Notes: generated by a model from the sequence alone, not told the origin. A DNA stretch of 64,000 nt from Amia ocellicauda (GCF_036373705.1 NC_089863.1:924001-988000); one strand, 5' to 3'. Positions 1 through 11,400 are shown, numbered from the stretch's first letter. Numbers and translations: made by a program.

Positions 1-326
1 CAATTGACCTATCAGTTTCCAGTTCGACTATTTATTTAGATTGACTGAAAAACCAAGCATTCAAATTCTCTTACATAGTGGTGGCCAATACGGGGGTGAT
101 GACGGATATTTGCTACAAGTCACAGATTGCTCTGCAGTATTAATGTGCATGCATTGACAGAATAGCCTGTATATCCGACTCGCGTAACGGTGTCGTCAGC
201 AAAGCCAGGATTGTACGAACTGATCATTGACCTCAGGAGTGTGTAGTGATTTCAACTCCAAGGAGGAAAACCACATAAAGTGTGGGCGAGTGATTGAAAA
301 GTGACCTTCTGTGAACAGAGGCAAAC

Positions 327-716
327 ATGGATCATCTTTGTCAGAAGGCAAGCCGGTGTGTCCATAAGGACCGAATTAAAAACGCCATAGCAAAGTGTCC
401 GAGCACTTCATTACAGAACAGAGTCCTGTTTAGCGGAGTTAACACACGAAAAAGAGAAGAAGTCACAACTGAAATTATCTGCTCTGTATGGGTTAGCTCA
501 GTGTGTTAAGATCTTATCTGATCATTCTGCCGAGGTAGAAACTAAATTGAAACGTGTTGGCGATGACAAATCTGCCTGCTTTTACAAAATGCAGAGTTGA
601 AACTTCAGATGCAGACAGTGAGCAATAATGCTGTGTTTCGATGAAGAGCAGCGCAGATCTGACAATGAGAGTCTGAGAAAAGAGAGCCGCACTTTACAGC
701 AACAGTTCAATGATTA
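327..716 (+). pseudogene. gag-like remnant of ERV
   Basis: An ATG-initiated frame at 327-509 follows the ERV leader where gag would begin. It is basic and cysteine-containing and stops after 60 residues. Further in-frame-shifted pieces up to about 716 read as charged, glutamate/glutamine-rich helical sequence that could be a coiled coil, ending in a stop near 716. No zinc knuckle or major homology region is visible. Position after the primer-binding-like site is the main argument for gag; the sequence itself is not diagnostic. Confidence 0.35.
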
Positions 717-740
717 ATGACTCCACAAATGTTGCTTATG

Positions 741-1693
741 CAGGGTAAACCACATGAGTGTCCATTGCCTGACACTGATATCTTGTCTAATGCTTTTGTT
801 TTTGAGCCGCGTTCACAGGTTCCGAATGTGTAAATTGATGGATCAGCATACATTTGTAAGAACTCTGGTAGATTGCTAGCAGGTTTTGCAGTTTTGTTCC
901 CTGAGTACACTGTTAAATTTTCTTGTCCAGGACAATCGTCACAATATTCTGAATTGGCAGCTTTGCTAGAAACCCTTAGGATAACTGATGATTCTGCAGA
1001 TATTTATACAGATAGTGCTTATGTTGTTACTGCATGTACCTTGCTACCTCTCTATGCCAAAAACAATTTCCGATCATCAGATGATCGTCCCTTGAAACAT
1101 GCTGTCACGGTCTCCCCTGGTTCCACCTTAGTTCACCACCAGAGGTCTCCCTCTCCCGAATACTAGTCTAGTGCTTCTCCTTTCCTTTGCCCAGTCAAAC
1201 CAGTCTTTCCACATTCTTCCCTACCAGGTGCACCTGTTCTGTCCTCCTCTCCTATCATTGGTCAATCCTTCATTCACCTTGTTCAATCCCTCTCTCCTTC
1301 ACAGTACTTAAACCCCTCTTTTTCCTAGATTCATCGTGAAGTCTTGCATTCTCTCCTGGATCAATTCTGAGCCTTGTTTCTTGTTTGCTAAACTGTGTAT
1401 TTTACCCCTTTTGGATCTCCCTACTAGCCTGTTCCCTTATTGATTGACCTTGGACTGTCCCTGTTTACTCTCTCGTTTTGCCCTTATTGGATTATCTGCT
1501 CCATCTCTAAGCCTGCTCTTGGATCCTTTCCTTTGGTCCTTGAGGACATCACACATGCTACCTTACTACAACATATCTGGTCTGCTATTCAGTCTACAGC
1601 AGGCGAAATTGCTGTTTTGAAAGTTAAGGCCCATGTGACAAAAGATCGTAGAGGTGAACATCATATCGGAAAAATTAGTTTCCTATTTTTGTC
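741..1693 (+). pseudogene. ERV pol fragment: RNase H domain, interrupted
   Basis: The frame from about 741 carries the pol connection region and then an RNase H domain: an IDGSAY-type motif near 832-850 (first catalytic Asp), a glutamate in a SELAALLE-like helix near 955-970, and an IYTDSAYV motif near 1000-1025 (further Asp). The domain is split at 1103 by an inserted solo LTR and resumes after 1558 with a KVKAH-type motif near 1620-1635. A TAA stop lies just before the IDGSAY motif at about 829. RNase H would degrade the RNA strand of RNA-DNA hybrids during reverse transcription. Here the stop, the insertion and the loss of upstream pol make it non-functional. Confidence 0.75.
1103..1553. 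mobile_element. Solo LTR (451 bp) inserted in RNase H
   Basis: The insert begins TGTCACGG and ends ATCACA, i.e. TG..CA termini as in LTRs. It is flanked by a perfect 5-bp duplication CATGC at 1098-1102 and 1554-1558. The interrupted RNase H frame continues in the same reading frame on the far side once the insert and one duplication copy are discounted. No internal coding region exists, so this is a solo LTR left by LTR-LTR recombination. Its family is not identified; the TGTCACGG start resembles fish Gypsy-type LTRs. Confidence 0.75.
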
Positions 1694-1836
1694 AAAATAA
1701 ATGATTATTGCACATCTGTGACTTGACCACGTCTTCCCTCTAAAAAGAATCTTAAAAGAGAAACCAATTGACCAATGAGTTTCCAGTTCAACTATTTATT
1801 TAGATTGAAAAACCAAGCATTTCACATTCTCTTACA
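1674..1836 (+). repeat. 3' LTR fragment of ERV
   Basis: This aligns to the last 166 bp of the full 5' LTR seen at 58928-59093, with small indels and about ten substitutions. It shares the polyadenylation-like AATAAA and the ..TTACA end. The two diverge immediately after TTACA, which fixes the LTR boundary at 1836. Confidence 0.8.
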
Positions 1837-1920
1837 ATATATAGGAACATACAGGCTTAAAGTGTTTAAATCTTTCTCTGCACAGGGCTTGACTACATAA
1901 AAAATCAACTGAAAACCAAC

Positions 1921-2432
1921 ATGGACAACGATGTCCTCTCTTACAGCAGCAGCCAATCAGATGAAGATGACTTCTTTGCAACCTTGAAGATGGTAGACTC
2001 ACAAGAAGGAGAGCTGGAGAGCTACCTTTCATGTCTGTCAACTGGAGGTATGGACATGTTCCATTCCTTCCCACAAGTGAAGAAGTTATGTCTCAAAGTA
2101 AACACAGCCATCCCAGCATCTGCAGCCTGAGAGACTTTTTAGTCATGAGGACTCGTGCTCACTGGTAAAAGAACAAGACTGAGAGCCGGTTACTTTTAAA
2201 GTTCAACAGTAAAATTCCATAAGACATTATTGTTCAGGACAGAAGTGTGCAAGCATACACTTTACAACACACACACACACACACACACACACACTTTTTC
2301 TCTGTGTCCATGTTCTGTCCTCTCCTGTACTCGTACTCAAGTAAATATTTTCATGATTACTTTTACTTTTACTGAAGTAATTGTTTTTTACTTGTGCTTT
2401 AGTAAATGTTTTGGCTACTCTACCCACCTCTG
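1921..2432 (+). mobile_element. hAT transposon 3' end (transposase C-terminus plus TIR)
   Basis: The frame 1921-2130 encodes an ELESYLSC..FPQVKKL..KVNTAIPASAA pattern, the C-terminal dimerisation region of hAT transposases. A stop replaces the expected Cys-Glu-Arg-Leu-Phe continuation at 2128-2130, which then reads on in shifted frames to about 2190. After a CA-dinucleotide run (2268-2294) the sequence is rich in ACTTTTACTT-type motifs and ends CTACCCACCTCTG at 2420-2432. That is the inverse of a hAT terminal repeat of the CAGAGGTGG type. The 5' part of the transposon is absent, so this is a dead 3' fragment. Confidence 0.75.
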
Positions 2433-4108
2433 CCTATGGCAATGTGTATATATGTATTTTCCATGGACTGAATTGCAACATGAGGGGATTTTTAATGTTT
2501 GTTTCTCCTACCTTAAAGCACATCCAGTAATGTAACAGTAGCCTCCATACCAACCACAGATTTGCATTTGTGAATGGTGTGCTTTTAACAAATATTGATA
2601 AGACACAGGAACCGGATCAAAATAGTAACATTTATTTTAGTTTATTATGAGTGTTACTGACTGTGAATTAAATTATATTTCCCTGTGTAAACTCACACGA
2701 TATGCTTGAGCAAAGCACACTCTGCTTTATGAAAATATTGACATTCCTCAGATACCGGATCTTCCTCCTCTCCACAGCTCACATGCTGGGGTTTATGCAG
2801 TGTGCTCCATGGGTTCTAGCCAACCCATTTGCTGGAGTGCCACAGCCCTGAAGGACTGACCCTGACCCTCACCCCCTCCGTAGTCCGAGAGCTGCAAACT
2901 GGGGCAATTAGAGCTCTTTGGTCAACATGGGTTCAGTCGAGTCACTGAGAGCTGCAGTGCAGTGAAATCCATGGGCTGAAGCTGACAGACACAAGTATGG
3001 TGACCTCTCGCCCATCACTGTCCTGGGAGTGGGGTGGGGGGTGGTTGAGTTTGTGGGGGTATCCAGGGAGACTGTTCTCCAAGGGTGTCACATGCCCTCG
3101 AACCAGCCCTCCTTGTCTTCGAGCCGATAATGACATTGCTTGTAGACTTGCTTTTGAATTGCGAATTGAACTGGATGTTGTGTCACACTGGAGGTTCGGT
3201 ATGACACGTGATCCGACTACGCAACCTCAGTTTACAGGCGAGAGAGCAACTAAAAACACACCTTCCTTTTCTCTCTGGGCAGGCTTGATGGCACACAACA
3301 ACAAAGGTAAGTAATAGCAATGATTTATTTTCACTGGGTTGAATTACCAAACACAGGGCATGGAGGCTGTGCTGGGTCAGTAAGGACACAGCACACAATG
3401 GGAAAACTATACAAATGAGAAAATTAGTACACATGGTAAAACCTATGTTGGGGAAATAAAATAATAAATTGCCTTACCCAAAATAGTAATAATAAACAAA
3501 ATGCTCTAATAAAAGTATTTAAAAACACTTTCCCCCCTGTAAACCATTACACATAGTTAGCAGCAATAAATCAATCAATTTGCACAATCAAATAGCAGCA
3601 ATAACCTGAAAAACAATAAGCAAGATATTATAGCAACAGGGAATTAATGAATTGTTACTTGTTTCATCAGGTGGAGCAGCAACACCACAAACCACCACAG
3701 GTAAGTGAGATGCATACCACAGGATGAATACTTAATCTGTGGCGCCTCGGAGGCTGGTAGCTGTTCTTTCCAGGCAAAACGTGGACTGACTCCCACATAA
3801 CACTTCCAGCAGTATATTTCAATAAAGAAACCTAAAGCCGTGCCAGTGCTTTACAATCTCGAAACCACAAACACTGTTTTCTTCGACCAAGGAATAAATA
3901 AGGTACTTAGCTGTGCAGGGAGCCTTCACCTCTTGCCATGCCCTCCAAACGCTCGGTCCTTCTTTCCACTGATCTCGTTCCAATGCTTCTTTATAGTTCC
4001 GGTTTCCTGAGGCTGTGTCTTCACTGTTGCTTCCTTCCACTCTCCCCTCTAGCCCTTGCCCTTGCCCTTGCTGCAAATGTCTCTTGTTCAGGTGTTCAGT
4101 AAGTGTGA
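2433..4108. other. No recognisable gene
   Basis: I see no recognisable gene or full transposon here. There is an AT-rich stretch (2580-2710) and a GC-rich 2770-3310 segment. A modest open frame (2997-3314) ends in a possible splice donor (AAAGGTAAGTAA near 3303) but has no family resemblance that I can name. A second GTAAGT motif follows a CACAG at about 3700. The segment may be part of a larger unclassified repeat, since it is also present at 61451-63126. Confidence 0.5.
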
Positions 4109-5281
4109 GATAGTCAACATGGGTTTAGACGAGGCAGATCATGTCTTACTAATTTACTAGAATTTTTTGATGTACATGTAACTGCAGCTGTACATCATGT
4201 GAAAGCATATGATATGATATACTTAGATTTTCAGAAAGCTTTTGATAAGGTTCCACACCAAAGACTGATCCTCAAATTGGAAGCTGTAGGCATTCAGGGT
4301 AACGTAAGTAGATGGATTATGAACTGGTTGATGTATAGGAAGCAGAGGGTGTTGATTAGAGGAGTCGCTTCTAACTGGAGTGAGGTTGTTAGTGGAGTTC
4401 CACAGGGATCAGTACTAGGGCCTTTGCTTTTTCTAATCTATATTAATGATCTGGACTCTGGGATAGTTAGCAAACTTGTCACATTTGCAGATGATACTAA
4501 AATAGGTGGCTCAGCAGATACAATCTCGGCAGCACAGGCTATTCAGAGGGCTTTAGATAATATTCAGTTGTGGGCGACACCTGGCAGTTGAAATTCAAGT
4601 TGCAAGGTAATACATGCAGGTAACAAAAATGTCCACTATAATTACACTATGGGAGGAATAGAACTATATGAAGTAATGCATGAGAAAGACTTTGTGAGTC
4701 TACATGGACTCCTCACTCCTCACTTTCTTGCTAGGGTATATTGTCAAAAGTGTAGAATTGAGAACAAGGGCAGTGATGTTCAGACTGTACAATGCACTAG
4801 TTAGAGCTCATCTGGATACTGTGGACAGTTCTGGGCTCCACACTTCAAGAAAGATATCGCTGCTCTAGAGGCAGTTCAGAGGAGAGCAACCAGACTTATT
4901 CCAGGTCTGAAGGGAAAGTCCTACTGAGAGACTGAGGACCTGAACCTTTTCACCCTGGAACAGAGGAGACTACGTGGGGACTTGATCCAAGTCTTCAAAA
5001 TCATGAAAGGCATCGACCACATCAAACCAGAGGAGCTTTTCCAGATCAGCAGGGACACAAATGGAAATTGGGCTTCAAGGCATTCAAGACAGAAAACAGG
5101 AGACACTTCTTCACACAGAGAGGCGTCACAATCTGAACAAACTCCCCAGCGATGTGGCTGAAGAGACAATTTGGGAACATTCAAAAACAGACTGGATAGG
5201 ATCCTTGATCACTTAGTTATTAATGGACACCAACCGAGCACGATGGGGTGAATGACCTCCTCTTATGTTCTTATGTTCTTA
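4109..5281 (+). mobile_element. CR1-like non-LTR retrotransposon, 3' half
   Basis: The reverse transcriptase core is open from about 4112 to 4591. It shows HGFRRGRSC, a YLDFQKAFDKVPH block (catalytic Asp), SGVPQGSVLGPLLF and FADDTKIGG (the catalytic DD pair), in the normal order for CR1/L2-clade LINEs. After the stop at 4589-4591 the C-terminal region continues in broken frames with a recognisable RRLRGDLIQVFKIM-type motif near 4965-5010. The element ends in tandem TTATGTTC units (5263-5281), typical of CR1-like 3' tails. 5' ORF1 and endonuclease are absent, consistent with 5' truncation on insertion. Confidence 0.85.
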
Positions 5282-5424
5282 GGAGAGCAACCAGACTTAT
5301 TCCAGGTCTGAAGGGAATGTCCTACTGAGAGACTGAGGGAACTGAACCTTTTCACCCTGGAACAGAGGAGACTACGTGGGGATTTGATCCAAGTCTTCAA
5401 AATCATGGAAGGCATTCAAGATAG
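5282..5424 (+). mobile_element. Second short CR1-like 3' fragment
   Basis: From AGGAGAGCAACC onward this repeats the C-terminal segment seen at 4880-5028 of the preceding LINE with a few differences, then breaks off into an unrelated L2 element. It sits directly against the TTATGTTC tail of the first copy, suggesting nested or tandem insertion. Confidence 0.75.
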
Positions 5425-6240
5425 AATCAGTCAATCAATCAATTTTTATTTGAATAGCGCCCTTCACAGGGTAGTCACTGAGCGCTCTACAGAGTGATAA
5501 ACGTCGGGCTTCCATAGTGGGTGACGAGGTGCCTCATCGGACCCTCAGAGGAGGCTGTTGCTGGAAGATAAGAGGGCAGTCGTGCTCAGATACTGGTCAT
5601 GCAGTGCAGGACATTTCCAAAGACAGTTGTGCAATTAAATGTCCATGGCACACCAACGGAACTATGGGCTAGAAAAACAGAGATTAAACAGATGAGTCTT
5701 CAGACGTGATTTAAAGGTTAAGACAGAGGAGGCATCTCTTACATTGGCTGGAAGATCATTCCACAGTTTCTGGGCCCTATAACTGAATGCTCTACCACCT
5801 GCGCTTCTCTTGTGTATTTTAGGGAGCACTAAGTAACCGGCTTCCTGTGATCTCAATGGCCGACCTGGAGTGTATTCCATAAGGAGATCTTTTAACTAGG
5901 GAGGTGCCAGTCCCTTTAGTGCTTTAAATGCTAGTGAGAGTACTTTAAAGTCTATCCTGTAGTGCACAGGCAGCCAGTGAAGAGAAGCCAATACTGGAGT
6001 GATGTGTTCATGCTTTTTTGTTTTTGTTAGGATTCTTGCAGCAGCATTTTGGACTGAAGTGCAGAAATAGCTCTGTTTGTGCTGCCTGACAGAATGGCAT
6101 TACAGTAATCCAATCTAGATGTACCAAATGCGTGTATCAATTTCTCAGTGTCCTGTAACAAGAGGAATTGTCTCAGTCTAGCAATGTTTCTAAGCTGGAG
6201 GAAGGAAGATCTCGACACATTCTGACTGTGTGTTTCAAAG
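5425..6240 (-). mobile_element. L2-clade LINE fragment, reverse strand
   Basis: Read on the minus strand, 6218-6027 encodes an FLQLRNIARLR..EKLIHAF..SRLDYCNA block and 5880-5662 encodes PLRSQEAGYL..RAFSYRAQKLWNDLP..FKSRLKTHLF. These are the conserved C-terminal blocks that follow reverse transcriptase in fish L2/CR1-superfamily LINEs. The 3' end at the left has the CAATCAATCAATTTTTATTT-type tail and a GAGCGCTCTACAGAG-like motif (about 5430-5490). The middle of the domain is frameshifted and the RT catalytic core is absent. Confidence 0.8.
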
Positions 6241-6254
6241 AGGAAGGTGGTGAA

Positions 6255-7438
6255 GTTAGTGATTAGTGATGGTTGGTCCTAATAAATCCAGGCTCCTCAT
6301 CCACCCCCCAACCTCTCCTCACAGGTGTTCCCCAAGGCTCCATCCTGGGCCCGCTCCTGTTCTCTCTCTACACTCGCTCCCTGGGCCCCCTCATCGCTTC
6401 CCATGGTTTCGCCTACCACTTCTACGCTGATGATGCCCAGATCTTCCTGTCTTTTCCCTCTTCTGACCCTCTCATCCCCTCACGCATCTCTTCCTGCATG
6501 TCTGCCATTTCCACCTGGATGCACTCGCACCACCTCAAGCTCAACCTCTCCAAATCAGATCTCCTCTTTTTCCCCCACTCTTCCTCACCTTCTGCTGACC
6601 TCCCCATCTCGATCCCCTTGGAATCCACCACACTCTCTCCTTCTTCTTCCGCTAAAAATCTAGGAGTCACCCTCGATCCTGCGCTCTCCTACACCCAGCA
6701 CATCACCACGCTGACGCACACCTGCAGATTCTTCCTGAGCAACATACGCCGGATCCGTCCCTTCCTCACCGACTACTCGACTCAGCTGCTCGTCCAGTCC
6801 CTGGTCCTCTCCCGCCTGGATACTGCAACTCCCTCCTGGCCGGCCTGCCTGCATCTAATACCCGCCGCTCCAGCTCATCCAGAACTCTGCGGCTCGTCTG
6901 GTGTCTCTCTGCCACGATTTGCACACGCTACTCCACTGCTCCGCTCCCTCCACTGGCTCCCGATAGCGGCACACATTCAGTTCAAGACTTTGACCCTCAC
7001 CTACCGCTGTCTCGACCACACTGCACCAAGCTACCTTCAGACACTCGTCTCTCCATACATCCCCTCCAGACCACTGCGCTCCTCCAGTGCCAGAAGACTA
7101 ACTCTGCCTCCTCTCCACTCTCCTTCCTCCAGAGCCGCTCCTTCTCATCCCTGGCCCCTAAGTGGTGGAACGACCTGCCCACTGAAGTCAAAACAGCGAG
7201 TCCTTGACCTCATTCCAGCGCTTACTCAAGACGCATCTCTTCCCACAGCACTTGTAATATTAGTCCTCTATCGCTGCTAGATGCACTTCAGCTTATTATG
7301 CTCCTCGCGTTCTTGATTGTTTTCCTCCTTACTCCCTTTCAAGTAGCCCTCGTCTGTGACCCTACATCTTGACAGCACTTAGCTTTCACTGTCCAGGATG
7401 TAGGAAGTCTCTTACTGTACTTGTCTAAATTGTAAATT
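6255..7438 (+). mobile_element. L2-clade LINE fragment, forward strand
   Basis: A long frame (about 6273-7280) contains [26 protein letters not shown] (the RT catalytic YADD box), [11 protein letters not shown] and [13 protein letters not shown]. After a frame slip around 6825-6900 (the SRLD motif is followed by out-of-frame sequence) come [14 protein letters not shown], a [13 protein letters not shown] block and an [12 protein letters not shown] block. A further slip near 7150-7190 disrupts the final W-ND-LP motif. This is the C-terminal half of an L2-type LINE, 5'-truncated and inactivated. It ends against an LTR-like repeat at 7439. Confidence 0.85.
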
Positions 7439-8690
7439 GTACGAAGAATTCTTTTAAAGGACTTTATTAAATAAAGAACTTTACAGACTGCGCTGCCCGC
7501 CTGTGCCCACCTGATCAGTGGAGTTTTACAGCTGGACAATTGACTAAGTCGACTGTATACGAAAGTGTCAGTCATTTAAATAGCTATTGAGTCTTAAGAA
7601 ACTCGACCCTTGGAACGAACAGGGCCCTGCTTTCCTCAAAGACTTCGTCTTCAAGTAACTACGGTGGAACCCTGCTTACAAAGAAGATTTTGTGCACAAC
7701 CTTGGAGCCTTCAAACCAGTGGAAAATCTGTTTGGAAAAGACTCTACATTCGCGAAACCCCAACTTCCAGGTGCATCGACTGAGTGGAAGTTCTTGGACA
7801 AAGCCGAACCGGACTGCCTTTGTTCCAAAACACACGGACCTCGTGCCGTGTGCTGTTATCTGAGCCCGAAGACAGAGAGGCCTCTCTGCGACGAAGTTCA
7901 GATAAGTTTAACAGTTTGGAGTTTGTGATTCATGACATTTGAGAAATCAATTAGAAATGTTAATCTGTGATTCATAACTCTAGAATGTGTAATATCATTT
8001 AGTTTTCTTAAATATAAATGTGTGTTGCATTCAACTGTTTTGTTGATAATTTTACAAATAAAATCTGTCAACGCCGAGAAATATCTTCTCATTCCTGTTT
8101 AACTGTTTAGTCTGAAATTGACACAAGTTAATAGACGTTAGATTATTGGTGGCCCTGCCTATCCTTAATCATTGAATAATAATCAGTTAAGGGAAATTGT
8201 GGTAACAAGTAATGATAGGATCTTTCTCCGCACCTAAACGTAAATGAGACTGATATATATATATAACGAGAAGTTACCTGACATAAAGACTAACCTGCGT
8301 AGTTATTTAATGTCTGACTAACAATACTAATGAGAGACTCACCTTCGTCTTACTAACCGGTATTGTAGTCAATGTGTTCATAACCTTTTTTGTTTAACGA
8401 TTTGTGTGATATCATATGCGATCCCATGGTCTTTGATTTGGTCACGGAAGTGATTTGTCATTGATTTGTTGATCTAGAGTTGAATTTTAATTCGTTTTTC
8501 CCTTTTGTATAATTAGTGTAGTGCTACATTTAGTCTTTGTTTTTGAATAAATTTGACAATTTATATCTTTGGAATTGGTGTCTGTGTCCAATTATTACAG
8601 AAATTGAGTTCTACAAGATTCCAGGAATCGTGATGTGATACTATAAATTCACTTCTTAAATTGAAATTTATAAGTGTACCTTATGCTACA
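7439..8690 (+). mobile_element. LTR-like interspersed repeat (truncated copy)
   Basis: This matches 49656-50912 almost base for base across its length, with dispersed substitutions and short indels. It contains three AATAAA-type signals (near 7470, 8058 and 8547) and a TTGGTGGCC sequence near 8150 resembling the primer-binding site of the ERV at 78. It ends ..CTACA at 8690. The other copy extends further 5' and has promoter-like boxes. No coding domain is visible, so I call it an LTR plus leader of an uncharacterised ERV-like family; a long solo LTR is the alternative. Confidence 0.6.
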
Positions 8691-9020
8691 TCAGTATGTA
8701 GTGTATGCATCTCAGTATGTAGTGTATGCATCTCAGTATGTAGTGTATGCATCACAGTATATAGTGTATGCATTTCAGTATGTAGTGTATGCATCACAGT
8801 ATATAGTGTATGCATTTCAGTATGTAGTGTATGCATCACAGTATGTAGTGTATGCATTTCAGTATGTAGTGTATGCACTTCAGTATGTAGTGTATGCGTC
8901 TCAGTATGTAGTGTATGTGTCTCAGTATGTAGTGTATGTGTCTCAGTATGTAGTGTATGTGTCTCAGTATGTAGTGTATGCATCACAGTATGTAGTGTAT
9001 AAGTCTCAGTATAGTGTATG
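8691..9020. repeat. 21-bp minisatellite, about 15 units
   Basis: The unit is TCAGTATGTAGTGTATGCATC with variants at the last few positions (CATCTC, CATCAC, CATTTC, TGTCTC). Because 21 is a multiple of three, several reading frames stay open through the array and give spurious repeats of seven residues (for example CISVCSV). It begins immediately after the LTR-like repeat ends. Confidence 0.95.
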
Positions 9021-10210
9021 TACCATGTGTGTATTGTGGGTAATAATTTAATTTAAGGGATACATTGTGTATATAGTTCTACACTTAAATATCACAAAAT
9101 ACAACTTTACAATTTGAATCACTCTATTATAACGTACTGTATGTATTGACATTTAGTGCCTTAAATAGCTCCCTTTACCAGTTGAACACATTTGTGATAA
9201 GTATTTGTGTCTATCTGGGTCAGTGGCTGGATCCAGCACTGTCCCCCAGCCAAATCAGGCTGTTAACAGAGAGAGAGACATGGTAAGGACCCTGAGGGAG
9301 AGGGGAGAAGGAGCAGAGGGACAGGGTTCCCTGCCTGCAGGCTCAGCAAACTCTGGCTCCTGTCATGCATTCAATGCAAATTCTCTGGACATGCTTGGTT
9401 CCTGTGAACACCTACGTCTGCAAGCATCACACTCTTTACTGTATTTACAGAGACACGGTCTGTGAATATGACAATTATTTGACCTGTTTAAATAAGGCGT
9501 GTGTGACTTTTAATCCAATACATAATATTTTAATAATCATTCAGTAAATACAAATGTTATAATGCGAACATGATATTATTTTATTTTTAAAACTTGGTAG
9601 AGCACAAGTCAAGTCTAATCAAATCTAGATTGTTGCAATGTCTGTTTGTGCTCTTGATGTAAAACTTCACAGCCTTATTGTGTCCAGAGCTCAGGAACTA
9701 GATCCCAGACTCACATTGGTCTATCTCACTGTGACCCTGTGCTCTACACTGCCTCAGAGAAATAGTATCTGTATGTTTTATTTAGATGCACACTGTCTGT
9801 CTTGTATGACCCCTTTGGAAAACTCTAGTCCAGTTTACAGCAAGAAATGTAAACAGACCTGAGCTGTTCTGTACAGGAAGAACCCCAGAAAGGAGGCTAT
9901 TAAGTATATATTGCTCTTTCAGTGGCTTCATACAGACTGAGCACTCTGTGTACATTACACTGTGTGTACAGCAATTTATATGTCTTTCAATATTTGTTAC
10001 ATTTTGTATTAATCATCTTATTTTCTGCATTGTAAAATGCAGATCTTCATCTTTTTTGGTTTCATTTGTTTTTCTTCTTACTACTATTATTATCCTGAAC
10101 AACCACTTTTGTAAATACATCTCCTCCTGCAGTTTTTCATCTCTCAAAATGACACTGTGCACACTTTTTGATCTATATCTGAAACTTGATCTCTGACCTC
10201 TGCTTCAAGG
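9021..10210. other. No recognisable gene
   Basis: This is mostly AT-rich, with one GC-richer patch at 9200-9420. Short open frames occur but have no domain, splice context or repeat similarity that I recognise. Confidence 0.5.
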
Positions 10211-11400
10211 TCAAATGTGATTTTCTTGCATTATAGGGTTACAGTTTTCAAATGCAGGGCCTCCAGGACATGTCATCCGAATTTCTGTGTTTCTCTGACA
10301 GGAGATGGGAGATGGGAAGCCCTGCAGCTGTTCGATCCAACCCTCCGACTCACAAAATGACATCAGCCAAAACAAGTCAGCATGGTCCATATGGTCGGTA
10401 GAGAGAAGGCCATACAGGTATTGCTTAAAGTCCCGCTCCAACTCCACGACCAATAGCAGCTCCTTCCGGGTCATGCAGTAGTTACTCTCGGGCTAGTCCT
10501 GAGTCCTGCTGAACTAAGCAACGTCTGCCTCACCTTCGGTCGTCTGCTGGGCCAAGACTGCACCAATGCCTCTATCACTGGGTCCGGGATGAACAGCCAC
10601 TGGGGATCCAGGGCTACCAGCATGGGTGCACGCTAGAGGGCTCCCTTCAGCACAATGAAAACTTCCTCCCTCTCCCAGGACCAGGCAAAAGTCACATTTC
10701 AGTCAGTCGGTTAAGCAAAATGGGGCACAAATCTACAGTAGTAGGAGGCAAGCCTGAAGAATGATCTCAGCTGCCTCTGGTTGGTGAGCAGGGACCAGAC
10801 AAAAACAGCCTCAATCTTATGCAGTCAGTGCAGTCAGAGCTCCCAGCTCAGGATTTGAACCGCACACCACAGGTATCCCTCCAAGCTCCGCACTGCAGCA
10901 GCTCCACCCAGTAGAGTGTTAAGGCTGCTATGGCAAAAGACCGTGTCTCCCAATGCAGGAGGCTTAACACTGTACTGATTTCACTGAGGGGTTATGCTCA
11001 TATACCTAATTACACTGATCCACCTCAGTGGTGATCCCATTTCCATTCACACGGTGACTGAGCCAAGATACCTCCCTCCACAGCAGGTGACAATTCTCAA
11101 CCCAGCCTTAGTCACCCTCTCCAGGGCCTCCTGCAGTGCAGTGATGGCATCATCGAAGATGCTCCCATGACCCTGCAGGTCATTCAGGCTGGGCAGTGTG
11201 TGGGGGGCACCCCGATGAGGACCCTCTCCATCAGACACTTGAACATCGCCAGTGCATTGCAGAAGCTGAAAGGCATGGCAGTGAACTGTCACTGGCCGCG
11301 CCCCATGGAGAAGGCCATCTTGGGTTTTGCCTCTGGGGTCAGAGTCACCTGCCAGTACCCCCTCCACAGATCCAGCAAAGATAACCACTTCCACCCTGCC
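10211..11400 (-). mobile_element. Ty3/Gypsy retrotransposon pol remnant
   Basis: On the minus strand, from 11400 leftward, a reverse transcriptase remnant is legible across frames: KMAFSMGRG, an FTAMPF motif, a LMERVLIGVP motif, then HGSIFDDAITALQEALERVTKAGLRI. The YxDD box itself is lost to a frameshift. Further on (about 10790-10740) is RQLRSFFRLASYYCRFVPHF, and at 10474-10290 the RNase H-type TRKELLLVVELERDF..YLYG and TDH motifs. The order RT, connection, RNase H is that of Gypsy pol. Multiple stops and frameshifts make it a fossil; LTRs were not found. Confidence 0.8.

Larger units (their letters stand above)
1..1836 (+). mobile_element. Degenerate ERV-like element (5' LTR cut by window edge)
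   Basis: Bases 1-75 are the end of a 5' LTR; the full LTR is visible in the right-hand copy. After the LTR end (..TTACA, 75) comes a TGGTGGCC-type primer-binding-like sequence near 78. A leader and a short gag-like frame follow, then a jump into the pol RNase H region, and a 3' LTR fragment at 1674-1836. Most of gag, protease, reverse transcriptase, integrase and env is missing, so the element is a heavily deleted, non-functional relic. A solo LTR of another family interrupts RNase H. The ERV-like assignment rests on paired LTR pieces plus the retroviral-type RNase H motif, not on a database match. Confidence 0.75.
1..4982 (+). repeat. 59-kb-spaced direct repeat, left copy
   Basis: This stretch recurs at 59019-64000 with a constant offset of 59,018. 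Every open frame I compared gives the same translation in both copies, and sampled nucleotide lines match with no indel. It carries an ERV-like remnant, a hAT 3' end and a CR1-like LINE. The true ends lie outside the window on at least one side, because the repeat starts at base 1 and the other copy runs into the last base. It is either a very young tandem duplication or an assembly duplication; sequence alone cannot separate these. Confidence 0.95.

Noticed and set aside
8661-9051. Overlapping repeat proteins in three frames, or a CRISPR-like array
   Set aside because: A 21-bp head-to-tail minisatellite with no unique spacers; frames stay open only because the unit is a multiple of three.
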